DNA from: Megalopta genalis
Taxonomy: Eukaryota > Arthropoda > Insecta > Hymenoptera > Halictidae
Assembly (NCBI RefSeq): GCF_051020955.1
Contig: NW_027476337.1
Span: forward strand, 186,001 to 250,000
Reading direction: 5' to 3'
Length of the DNA: 64,000 bases
In this document: in pieces, positions 41,580-53,580 of the stretch
Numbering within the stretch: position 1 is the stretch's first letter
Layout of the letters: each line of letters opens with the position of its first letter
Made by a program: the position numbers and the translations under genes
The notes under the pieces: generated by a model
What the model was told of the DNA's origin: nothing
What the model saw: the letters and a program-made list of their open reading frames with translations, nothing else
Databases searched by the model: none

Positions 41580-42958
41580 GCATGCGATACAAACGAGTTA
41601 GCTTAAAATCCATGCGGAACACATGATTTAGCTTCAAATCAATGCGAAGTAGAAGGCTGATCTTCGAATCCATGCGAAGCAAATGGTTTAGCTTCAAATA
41701 CTTTTGATACACTTGATTTAGCTTCAACAGCATGCGAAACAAACGAGTTAGCTTCAAATCCAAGCGAAACACATGATTTATCTTCAAATCAATGCGAATT
41801 AGAAGGGTTATCCTGGAATGCATGCGAAACGTATGATATAGCTTCAAATACTTGTGATATACATGATTTAGCTACAACAGCATGCGAAACAGACGAGTTA
41901 GCTTCAAATCCATGCGAAACACATGATTTAGCATCAAATCAATGCGAAGTAGAAGGCTGATCTTCGAATCCATGCGAAGCAAATGGTTTAGCTTCAAATA
42001 CTTGTGATATACATGATTTAGCTTCAACTGCATGCGAAACAAACGAGTTAGCTTAAAATCCATGCGGAACTCATGATTTAGCATCAAATCAATGCGAAGT
42101 GGAAGGCTTATCTTCGAATCCATGCGAAACGAATAGTTTAGCTTCAAATACTTGTGATATACATGATTCAGCTTCAACTGCATGCGAAACAAACGAGTTA
42201 GCTTTAAATCCATGCGAAACACATGATTTAGATTAAAATCAATGCGAAGTAGAAGGCTTATCTTCGAATCCATGCGAAGCAAATGGTTTAGCTTCGAATC
42301 CATGCGAAGCAAATGGTTTAGCTTCAAATACTTTTGATACCCTTGAGTTAGCTTCAACATCATGCGAAACAAACGAGTTAGCTTCAAATCCTTGCGAAAC
42401 ACATGATTTAGCATCAAATCAATGCGAAGTGGAAGACCTTTCTTCGAATCCATGCGAAACGTATAGTTTAGCTTCGAATACTTGTGATATACATGATTCA
42501 GCTTCAACTGCATGCGAAACAAACGAGTTAGCTTTAAATCCATGCGAAACACATGATTTAGCTTCAAATCAATGCGAATTAGAAGGGTTGTCTTGGAATC
42601 CATGCGAAACGTATGATATAGCTACAAATACTTGTGATATACATGATTTAGCTTCAACAGCATGCGAAAAAACGAGTTAGCTTCAAATCCATGCGAAACA
42701 CATGATTTAGCTTCAAATCAATGCGAAGTGTGAGGCTTATCTTCGATCCCATGCGATACAAATGGTTTAGCTTCAAATACTTGTGATATACATGATTTAG
42801 CTTGAACAGCATGCGAAACAAACGAGTTAGCTTCAAATCCATGCGAAACACATGATTTAGATTCAAATCAATGCGAATTAGAAGGGTTATCTTGGAATCC
42901 ATGCGAAACGTATGATATAGCTTCAAATACTTGTGATATAAATGATTTAGATTCAACA
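41580..42958. repeat. 1,379-bp tandem duplication, copy 1
   Basis: Matches 42959-44337 at offset 1,379 (46 monomers minus 1 bp, the missing base being in gcgaaaaaacgag). It starts at the D monomer reading catgcgatacaaacgag and contains a doubled B monomer at about 42255-42330. It looks identical to copy 2 by eye. Confidence 0.88.
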
Positions 42959-44337
42959 GCATGCGATACAAACGAGTTAGCTTAAAATCCATGCGGAACA
43001 CATGATTTAGCTTCAAATCAATGCGAAGTAGAAGGCTGATCTTCGAATCCATGCGAAGCAAATGGTTTAGCTTCAAATACTTTTGATACACTTGATTTAG
43101 CTTCAACAGCATGCGAAACAAACGAGTTAGCTTCAAATCCAAGCGAAACACATGATTTATCTTCAAATCAATGCGAATTAGAAGGGTTATCCTGGAATGC
43201 ATGCGAAACGTATGATATAGCTTCAAATACTTGTGATATACATGATTTAGCTACAACAGCATGCGAAACAGACGAGTTAGCTTCAAATCCATGCGAAACA
43301 CATGATTTAGCATCAAATCAATGCGAAGTAGAAGGCTGATCTTCGAATCCATGCGAAGCAAATGGTTTAGCTTCAAATACTTGTGATATACATGATTTAG
43401 CTTCAACTGCATGCGAAACAAACGAGTTAGCTTAAAATCCATGCGGAACTCATGATTTAGCATCAAATCAATGCGAAGTGGAAGGCTTATCTTCGAATCC
43501 ATGCGAAACGAATAGTTTAGCTTCAAATACTTGTGATATACATGATTCAGCTTCAACTGCATGCGAAACAAACGAGTTAGCTTTAAATCCATGCGAAACA
43601 CATGATTTAGATTAAAATCAATGCGAAGTAGAAGGCTTATCTTCGAATCCATGCGAAGCAAATGGTTTAGCTTCGAATCCATGCGAAGCAAATGGTTTAG
43701 CTTCAAATACTTTTGATACCCTTGAGTTAGCTTCAACATCATGCGAAACAAACGAGTTAGCTTCAAATCCTTGCGAAACACATGATTTAGCATCAAATCA
43801 ATGCGAAGTGGAAGACCTTTCTTCGAATCCATGCGAAACGTATAGTTTAGCTTCGAATACTTGTGATATACATGATTCAGCTTCAACTGCATGCGAAACA
43901 AACGAGTTAGCTTTAAATCCATGCGAAACACATGATTTAGCTTCAAATCAATGCGAATTAGAAGGGTTGTCTTGGAATCCATGCGAAACGTATGATATAG
44001 CTACAAATACTTGTGATATACATGATTTAGCTTCAACAGCATGCGAAAAAACGAGTTAGCTTCAAATCCATGCGAAACACATGATTTAGCTTCAAATCAA
44101 TGCGAAGTGTGAGGCTTATCTTCGATCCCATGCGATACAAATGGTTTAGCTTCAAATACTTGTGATATACATGATTTAGCTTGAACAGCATGCGAAACAA
44201 ACGAGTTAGCTTCAAATCCATGCGAAACACATGATTTAGATTCAAATCAATGCGAATTAGAAGGGTTATCTTGGAATCCATGCGAAACGTATGATATAGC
44301 TTCAAATACTTGTGATATAAATGATTTAGATTCAACA
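42959..44337. repeat. 1,379-bp tandem duplication, copy 2
   Basis: Tandem copy of 41580-42958. A third, slightly diverged relative lies at about 45.54-46.92 kb (offset 3,958 from copy 1), with small differences such as tcaattact for tcaaatact and gacttttc for gaccttt. Confidence 0.88.
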
Positions 44338-47300
44338 GCATGCGAAACAAACGAGTTAGCTTCAAATCCATGCGAAACACATGATTTAGCTTCAAATCAA
44401 TGCGAAGTAGAAGGCTGATCTTCGAATCCATGCGAAGCAAATGGTTTAGCTTCAAATACTTTTGATACGCTTGATTTAGCTTCAACAGCATGCGAAACAA
44501 ACGAGTTAGCTTCAAATCCAAGCGAAACACATGATTTATCTTCAAATCAATGCGAATTAGAAGGGTTATCTTGGAATGCATGCGAAACGTATGATATAGC
44601 TTCAAATACTTGTGGTATACATGATTTAGCTTCAACAGCATGCGAAACAGACGAGTTAGCTTCAAATCCATGCGAAACACATGATTTAGCTTCAAATCAA
44701 TGCGAAGTAGGAGGGTTATCTTCGAATCCATGCGAAACAAATGGTTTAGCTGCAAATACTTGTGATATACATGATTTAGCTTCAACTGCATACGAAAAAA
44801 AAGAGTTAGCTTCAAATCCATGCGAAACACATGATTTAGATTAAAATCAATGCGAAGTAGAAGGCTTATCTTGGAATAAATGCGAAACAAATGATATTGC
44901 TTCAAATACTTGTGATATACATGATTTAGTTCCAACAGCATGCGAAACAAACGAGTTAGAATCAAATCCTTGCGAAACAAATGATTTAGCTTCAAATCAA
45001 TGCGAAGTAGAAGGCTGATCTTCGAATCCATGCGAAGCAAATGGTTTAGCTTCAAATACTTTTGATACACTTGAGTTAGCTTTAACAGCATGCGAAACAA
45101 ACGAGTTAGCTTCAAATCCTTGCGAAACACATGATTTAGCATCAAATCAATGCGAAGTGGAAGACTTATCTTCGAATCCATGCGAAACGAATAGTTTAGC
45201 TTCAAATACTTGTGATATACATGATTCAGCTTCAACTGCATGCGAAACAAACGAGTTAGCTTTAAATCCATGCGAAACACATGATTTAGCTTCAAATCAA
45301 TGCGAATTAGAAGGGTTATCGTCGAATCCATGCGAAACAAATGATATAGCTTCAAATACTTGTGATATACATGATTTAGATTCAACAGCATCCGAAACAA
45401 ACGAGTTAGATTCAAATCCATGCGAAACACATGATTTAGATTAAAATCAATGCGAAGTAGAAGGCTTATCGTTGAATCCATGCGAAACAAATGGTTTAGC
45501 TTCAAATACTTGTGATATACATGATTTAACTTCAACTGCATGCGATACAAACGAGTTAGCTTAAAATCCATGCGGAACACATGATTTAGCTTCAAATCAA
45601 TGCGAAGTAGAAGGCTGATCTTCGAATCCATGCGAAGCAAATGGTTTAGCTTCAAATACTTTTGATACACTTGATTTAGCTTCAACAGCATGCGAAACAA
45701 ACGAGTTAGCTTCAAATCCAAGCGAAACACATGATTTATCTTCAAATCAATGCGAATTAGAAGGGTTATCTTGGAATGCATGCGAAACGTATGATATAGC
45801 TTCAAATACTTGTGATATACATGATTTAGCTACAACAGCATGCGAAACAGACGAGTTAGCTTCAAATCCATGCGAAACACATGATTTAGCATCAAATCAA
45901 TGCGAAGTAGAAGGCTGATCTTCGAATCCATGCGAAGCAAATGGTTTAGCTTCAAATACTTGTGATATACATGATTTAGCTTCAACTGCATGCGAAACAA
46001 ACGAGTTAGCTTAAAATCCATGCGGAACACATGATTTAGCATCAAATCAATGCGAAGTGGAAGGCTTATCTTCGAATCCATGCGAAACGAATAGTTTAGC
46101 TTCAAATACTTGTGATATACATGATTCAGCTTCAACTGCATGCGAAACAAACGAGTTAGCTTTAAATCCATGCGAAACACATGATTTAGATTAAAATCAA
46201 TGCGAAGTAGAAGGCTTATCTTCGAATCCATGCGAAGCAAATGGTTTAGCTTCGAATCCATGCGAAGCAAATGGTTTAGCTTCAATTACTTTTGATACCC
46301 TTGAGTTAGCTTCAACATCATGCGAAACAAACGAGTTAGCTTCAAATCCTTGCGAAACACATGATTTAGCATCAAATCAATGCGAAGTGGAAGACTTTTC
46401 TTCGAATCCATGCGAAACGTATAGTTTAGCTTCGAATACTTGTGATATACATGATTCAGCTTCAACTGCATGCGAAACAAACGAGTTAGCTTTAAATCCA
46501 TGCGAAACACATGATTTAGCTTCAAATCAATGCGAATTAGAAGGGTTGTCTTGGAATCCATGCGAAACGTATGATATAGCTACAAATACTTGTGATATAC
46601 ATGATTTAGCTTCAACAGCATGCGAAAAAACGAGTTAGCTTCAAATCCATGCGAAACACATGATTTAGCTTCAAATCAATGCGAAGTGTGAGGCTTATCT
46701 TCGATCCCATGCGATACAAATGGTTTAGCTTCAAATACTTGTGATATACATGATTTAGCTTGAACAGCATGCGAAACAAACGAGTTAGCTTCAAATCCAT
46801 GCGAAACACATGATTTAGATTCAAATCAATGCGAATTAGAAGGGTTATCTTGGAATCCATGCGAAACGTATGATATAGCTTCAAATACTTGTGATATAAA
46901 TGATTTAGATTCAACAGCATGCGAAAAAACGCGTTAGCTTCAAATCCATGCGAAACACATGATTTAGCTTCAAATCAATGCGAAGTAGAAGGCTGATCTT
47001 CGAATCCATGCGAAGCAAATGGTTTAGCTTCAAATACTTTTGATACCCTTGATTTAGCTTCAACAGCATGCGAAACAGACGAGTTAGCTTCAAATCCATG
47101 CGAAACACATGATTTAGCATCAAATCAATGCAAAGTAGAAAGCTGATCTTCGAATCCATGCGAAGCAAATGGTTTAGCTTCTAATACTTGTGATATACAT
47201 GATTTAGCTTCAACTGCATGCGAAACGAACGAGTTAGCTTAAAATCCATGCGGAACACATGATTTAGCATCAAATCAATGCGAATTAGAAGGGTTATCGT

Positions 47301-50294
47301 CGAATTCATGCGAAACAAATGATATAGCTTCAAATACTTGTGATATACATGATTTAGCTTCAACAGCATCCGAAACAAACGAGTTAGATTCAAATCCATG
47401 CGAAACACATGATTTAGATTAAAATCAATGCGAAGTAGAAGGCTTATCGTCGAATCCATGCGAAACAAATGGTTTAGCTTCAAATACTTGTGTTATACAT
47501 GATTTAGCTTCAACGGCATGCGATACAAACGAGTTAGCTTAAAATCCATGCGGAACACATGATTTAGCTTCAAATCAATGCGAAGTAGAAGGCTGATCTT
47601 CGAATCCATGCGAAGCAAATGGTTTAGCTTCAAATACTTTTGATACACTTGATTTAGCTTCAACAGCATGCGAAACAAACGAGTTAGCTTCAAATCCAAG
47701 CGAAACACATAATTTATCTTCAAATCAATGCGAATTAGAAGGCTGATCTTCGAATCCATGCGAAGCAAATGGTTTAGCTTCAAATACTTGTGATATACAT
47801 GATTTAGCTTCAACTGCATGCGAAACAAACGAGTTAGCTTCAAATCCTTGCGAAACACATGATTTAGCATCAAATCAATGCGAAGTGGAAGACTTATCTT
47901 CGAATCCATGCGAAACGAATAGTTTAGCTTCAAATACTTGTGATATACATGATTCAGCTTCAACTGCATGCGAAACAAACGATTTAGCTTTAAATCCATG
48001 CGAAACACATGATTTAGCTTCAAATCAATGCGAATTAGAAGGGTTGTCTTGGAATCCATGCGAAGCAAATGGTTTAGCTTCAAATACTTGTGATATACAT
48101 GATTTAGCTTCAACAGCATGCGAAAAAACGCGTTAGCTTCAAATCCATGCGAAACACATGATTTAGCTTCAAATCAATGCGAAGTAGGAGGCTTATCTTC
48201 GATCCCATGCGATACAAATGGTTTAGCTTCAAATACTTGTGATATACATGATTTAGCTTCAACAGCATGCGAAACAAACGAGTTAGCTTCAAATCCATTC
48301 GAAACACATGATTTAGCATCAAATCAATGCGAAGTAGAAGGCTGATCTTCGAATCCATGCGTAACAAATAGTTTAGCTGCAAATACTTGTGATATACATG
48401 ATTTAGCTTCAACAGCATGCGAAACAAACGAGTTAGCTTCAAATCCATGCGAAACACATGATTTAGATTCAAATCAATGCGAATTAGAAGGGTTATCTTG
48501 GAATCCATGCGAAACGTATGATATAGCTTCAAATACTTGTGATATACATGATTTAGCTTCAACAGCATGCGAAACAAACGAGTTAGCTTCAAATCCATGC
48601 GAAACACATGATTTAGATTAAAATCAATGCGAAGTAGAAGGCTTATCTTCGAATCCATGCGAAACAAATGGTTTAGCTTCAAATACTTGTGATATACATG
48701 ATTTAGCTTCAACTGCATGCGATACAAACGAGTTAGCTTAAAATCCATGCGGAACACATGATTTAGCTTCAAATCAATGCGAAGTAGTAGGCTGATCTTC
48801 GAATCCATGCGAAGCAAATGGTTTAGCTTCAAATACTTTTGATACACTTGATTTAGCTTCAACAGCATGCGAAACAAACGAGTTAGCTTCAAATCCAAGC
48901 GAAACACATGATTTATCTTCAAATCAATGCGAATTAGAAGGGTTATCTTGGAATGCATGCGAAACGTATGATATAGCTTCAAATACTTTTGATACACTTG
49001 AGTTAGCTTCAACAGCATGCGAAACAACCGAGTTAGCTTCAAATCCATGCGAAACACATGATTTTGCATCAAATCAATGCGAAGTGGAAGACTTATCTTC
49101 GAATCCATGCGAAACGAATAGTTTAGCTTCAAATACTTGTGATATACATGATTCAGCATCAACTGCATGCGAAACAAACGAGTTAGCTTTAAATCCATGC
49201 GAAACACATGATTTAGATTAAAATCAATGCGAATTAGAAGGGTTGTCTTGGAATCCATGCGAAACGTATGATATAGCTACAAATACTTGTGATATACATG
49301 ATTTAGCTTCAACAGCATGCGAAAAAACGAGTTAGCTTCAAATCCATGCGAAACACATGATTTAGCTTCAAATCAATGCGAAGTGTGAGGCTTATCTTCG
49401 ATCCCATGCGATACAAATGGTTTAGCTTCAAATACTTATGATATACATGATTTAGCTTCAACTGCTTGGGAAGCAAACGAGTTAACTTCACATCCATTCA
49501 AAACACATGATTTAGCTTCAAATCCATGCGAAACTCATGACTTAGCATCAAATCAATGCGAAGGAGTAGGCTTACCTTCGAATCCATGCGAAACAAATGG
49601 TTTAGCTTCAAATACTTATGATATACATGATTTAGTTTCAACTGCATGCGAAACAAACGAGTTAGCTTCAAATACAAGCGAAACACATGATTCAGCTTCA
49701 AATCAATGCGAAGTAAAAGGCTTAGTTTCAAATCCATGCGAAACAAATGGTTTAGCTTCAAATACTTAAGATATACATGATTTAGCTTCAAATGCAGGCG
49801 AAACAAACGAGTTAGCTTCAAATCGATGCGAATCAAACGGTTTAACTTCAAATACTTGTGATATACATTATTTAGCTTCAACTGCATGCGAAACAAACAA
49901 GTTAGCTTCAAATCCAAGCAAAACACATGATTTAGAATGAAATCAATGCGAAGTAGAAGGCTGATCTCCGAATCCATGCGAAACAAATGGTTTAGCTTCA
50001 AACACTTGTGATATACATGATTTACATTCAACAGCAAGAGAAACAAACGAGTTAGCTTCAAATCCATTCGAAACACATGATTTAGCATCAAATCAATGCG
50101 AAGTAGAAGGCTTACCTTCGAATCCATGCGAAACAAATGGTTTAGCTTCATACACTTGTGATATACATGATTTAGCTTCAACTGCATGCGAATCAAACGA
50201 GTTAGCTTCAAATACAAGCGAAACACATGATTCTGCTTCAAATCAATGCGGAGTAGAAGGCTTAGTTTCAAATCCATGCAAAACGAATGATTTA

Positions 50295-50325
50295 GCTTCA
50301 AATACTTGCGAATATCTCTGATATA
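50295..50325 (+). repeat. 31-bp marker monomer, class d
   Basis: 31-bp form carrying tgcgaatatctctgatata, followed by aatgcaggtgaaac. The only other copy begins at 57881. It is the most diverged class and is confined to the diverged right-hand part of the array. Confidence 0.85.
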
Positions 50326-51872
50326 GCTTCAAATGCAGGTGAAACAAACGAGTTAGCTTTAAATGCATGCAAAAGGCATGATTTACCTTCAAATCAATGC
50401 AAATTAGGAGACTGATCTTCGAATCCATGCGAAACAAATGGATCAGGCTCAAATACTTGTGTTATACATGGCTTAGCTTCAACAGTATGCGAAACAAACG
50501 AGTTAGCTTTAAATCCATGCGAAACACATGATTTAGCTTCAAATCAATGCGAAGTAGAAGGGTTATCTTCGAATCCATGCGAAACAAATGGTTTAGCTTC
50601 AAATACTTGTGATATACATGATTTAGCTTCAACAGCATGCGAAATAAACGAGTTAGCTTCAAATCCAAGCGAAACACATGATTTATCTTCAAATCAATGC
50701 GAGGTAGAAGGCTTATCTTCAAATCCATGCGAATCAAACGATTTAGCTTCAAATACTTGTGATATACATGATTTAGCTTCAACAGCATGCGAAACAAACC
50801 AGTTAGCTTCAAATCTATGCGAAACACATGATTTAGCTTCAAATCAATGCGAAGTAGAAGGGTTATCTTCGAATCCATGCGAAACAAATGGTTTAGCTTC
50901 AAATACTTGTGATATACATGATTTAGCTTCAACAGCATGCGAAACAAACGTGTTAGCTTCAAATCTAAGCGAAAAACATAATATAGCGTCAAATCAACGC
51001 GAAGTTGAAGGCTTACCTTCAAATCCATGCGAAGCAAATGGTTTAGCTTCAAACACTTGTAATATACATGATTTAGCTTCAACAGCATACGAAACAAACG
51101 AGTTAGCTGCAAATCCATACGAAACACATGATTTAGCTTCAAATCAATGCGAAGTAGAAGGCTTAGCTTCAAATCCGTGCGAATCAAAAGTTTTAGCTTC
51201 AAATACTTGTGATATTCATGATTTAGCTTCAACTGCATGCGAAAAAACGAGTTAGATTCAAATCCAAGCGAAAAACATGATTTAGCATCAAGTCAACGCG
51301 AAGTTGAAGGCTTCGCTTCAAATCCAAGCGAAACAAATGGTTTAGCTTCATATACTTGTGATATACATGATTTAGATTCAACAGCATGCGAAACAAACGA
51401 GTCAGCTTCAAATCCAAGCGAAAAACATGATTTAGCTTCAAATGAATGCGAAGTAGAAGGCTGATCTCCGAATAAATCCGAAACAAATGGTTTAGCTTCA
51501 AACACTTGTGATATACACGACTTACATTCAACAGCAAGAGAAACAAACGAGTTAGCTTCAAATCCATGCGAAACACATGATTTAGCATCAAATCAATGCG
51601 AAGTAGAAGGTTTACATTCGAATCCACACGAAACAGATGGTTTAGCTTCAAATACTTGAGATGTACATGACTTAGCTTCAACAGCATGCGAAACAAACGT
51701 GTTAGCTTCAAATCCAAGCGAAAAACATAATATAGCATCAACTCAACGCGAAGTTGAAGGCTTAGCTTCAAATCCATACGAAACATATGGTTTAGCTTCA
51801 AACACTTGTTTTATACATGATTTAGCTTCAACTGCGTGCGAATCAAATGGTTTAGCTTAAAATTCTTGTGAT

Positions 51873-52820
51873 ATGCGTGATTTTGCTTCAACTGCATGCA
51901 AAACCAACGAGCTAGCTTTAAATCCAAGCGAAACACATGATTTAGATTCAAATCAATGCGAAGTAGAAGGGTTATCTTCGAATCCATGCGAAACAAATGG
52001 TTTAGCTTCAAATACTTGTGATATACATGATTTAGCTTCAACAGCATGCGAAACAAACGAGTTAGCTTCAAATCCAAGCGAAACACGTGATTTATCTTCA
52101 AATCAATGCGAGGTAGAAGGCTTAGCTTCAAATCCATGCGATTCAAACGGTTTAGCTTCAAATACTTCTGATATACATGATTTAGCTTCAACAGTATGCG
52201 AAACAAACGAGTTAGCTTTAAATCCATGCGAAACACATGATTTAGCTTCAAATCAATGCGAAGTAGAAGGGTTATCTTCGAATCCATGCGAAACAAATGG
52301 TTTAGCTTCAAATACTTGTGATATACATGATTTAGCTTCAACAGCATGCGAAACAAACGAGTTAGCTTCAAATCCAAGCGAAACACATGATTTATCTTCA
52401 AATCAATGCGAGGTAGAAGGCTTATCTTCAAATCCATGCGAATCAAACGATTTAGCTTCAAATACTTGTGATACACATGATTTAGCTTCAACAGCATGCG
52501 AAACAAACCAGTTAGCTTCAAATCTATGCGAAACACAAGATTTAGCTTCAAATCAATGCGAAGTAGAAGGGTTATCTTCGAATCCATGCGAAACAAATGG
52601 TTTAGCTTCAAATACTTGTGATATACATGATTTAGCTTCAACAGCATGCGAAACAATCGAGTTAGCTTCAAATCCAAGCGAAACACATGATTTATCTTCA
52701 AATCAATGCGAGGTAGAAGGCTTATCTTCAAATCCATGCGAATCAAACGGTTTAGCTTCAAATACTTGTGACATACATGATTTAGCTTCAACTGCATGCG
52801 AAACAAACGAGTTAGCTTAA
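51873..52820 (+). other. Longest plus-strand ORF (315 codons), repeat-borne
   Basis: An open frame of ten-residue repeats of the ASNPCETHDL type, acidic, with Cys (sometimes Ser) at the fifth position of each repeat. It lies wholly inside the 926-codon minus-strand ORF, so about 950 bp are open on both strands. It starts at an ATG in a diverged monomer (gatatgcgtg) and ends at a TAA in gcttaaaatcc. Other plus-frame ORFs of 180-240 codons occur at 1654-2217, 6340-7017, 7712-8434, 10860-11582, 38210-38788, 39334-39987 and 40300-40887. I recognise no family, and I see no signal peptide or flanking exon. It is probably not expressed as protein, but see the finding on codon pattern. Confidence 0.2.
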
Positions 52821-53249
52821 AATCCAAGCGAAACACATTATTTAGCTTCAAATCGATGCGAAGTAGAAGGCTGAGCTTCAAATCCATGCGAAACACATGA
52901 CTTAGCTTCAAAACAATACGAAGTAGAATGCTGAGTTTCAAATCCATGCGAATCAAATGTTTTAGCTTCAAATACTTGTGACATACATGATTTAGCTTCA
53001 ACTGCATGCGAAACAAACGAGTTAGCTTAAAATCCAAGCGAAACACATTATTTAGCTTCAAATCGATGCGAAGTAGAAGGCTGAGCTTCAAATCCAAGCG
53101 ACACACATGATTTATCTTCAAATCAATGCGAAGTAGAAGGCTTAGCTTCAAATCCATGCGAATCAAACGGTTTAGCTTCAAATACTTGTGATATACATGA
53201 TTTATATTTAACTGCATGCGACACAAACGAGTTAGCATCAAATCCAAGC

Positions 53250-53580
53250 GAAACACATGATTTCGCTTCAAATCAATGCGAAGTAGAAGTCTCTTCTTCG
53301 AATCCATACGGAACAAATGATTTAGCTTCAAATTCATTCGCAACACATTGTTTAGCACAATATTCTTGCGAAAAAAATAATTCAGCTTCAAATACTTGTG
53401 ATACACACGAATTAGCTTCAAATGCTTGGGAAACAAACGTGTTAGCTTCACATTCAAGCGAAAGAAATGATTCAGCTTCAAATCAGTGCGAAGTGGAAGG
53501 CTGATCTTCGAATCCATGCGAAACAAGTGGTTTAGATTGAAATACTTGTGATATACATGATTTAGCTTCAACAGCATGCG
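53250..53580. repeat. Diverged monomer island, copy 1 (partner 56910-57240)
   Basis: Contains unusual monomers such as attcattcgcaacacattg, gcacaatattcttgcg and aaaaaaataattcagc, far from the five standard types but still in 30-bp step. The same run occurs at 56910-57240, offset about 3,659. Related odd monomers (tactattcatgggaatc, tgttctcgagaaac) appear at about 56.70-56.77 and 57.30-57.35 kb. Confidence 0.82.

Larger units (their letters stand above)
37791..49500. repeat. Marker-free segment
   Basis: No 31-bp marker occurs between 36742 and 50295. Characteristic variants are acttttgatacacttg in C, tcttggaatcc and tcgtcgaatcc in B, gaattagaagg in A, and gagttagctttaaatcc between D and E. 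D monomers one base short (gcgaaaaaacgag) occur near 39335, 40985, 42663, 44043, 46623, 46923, 48123 and 49323. No gene is seen. Confidence 0.8.
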
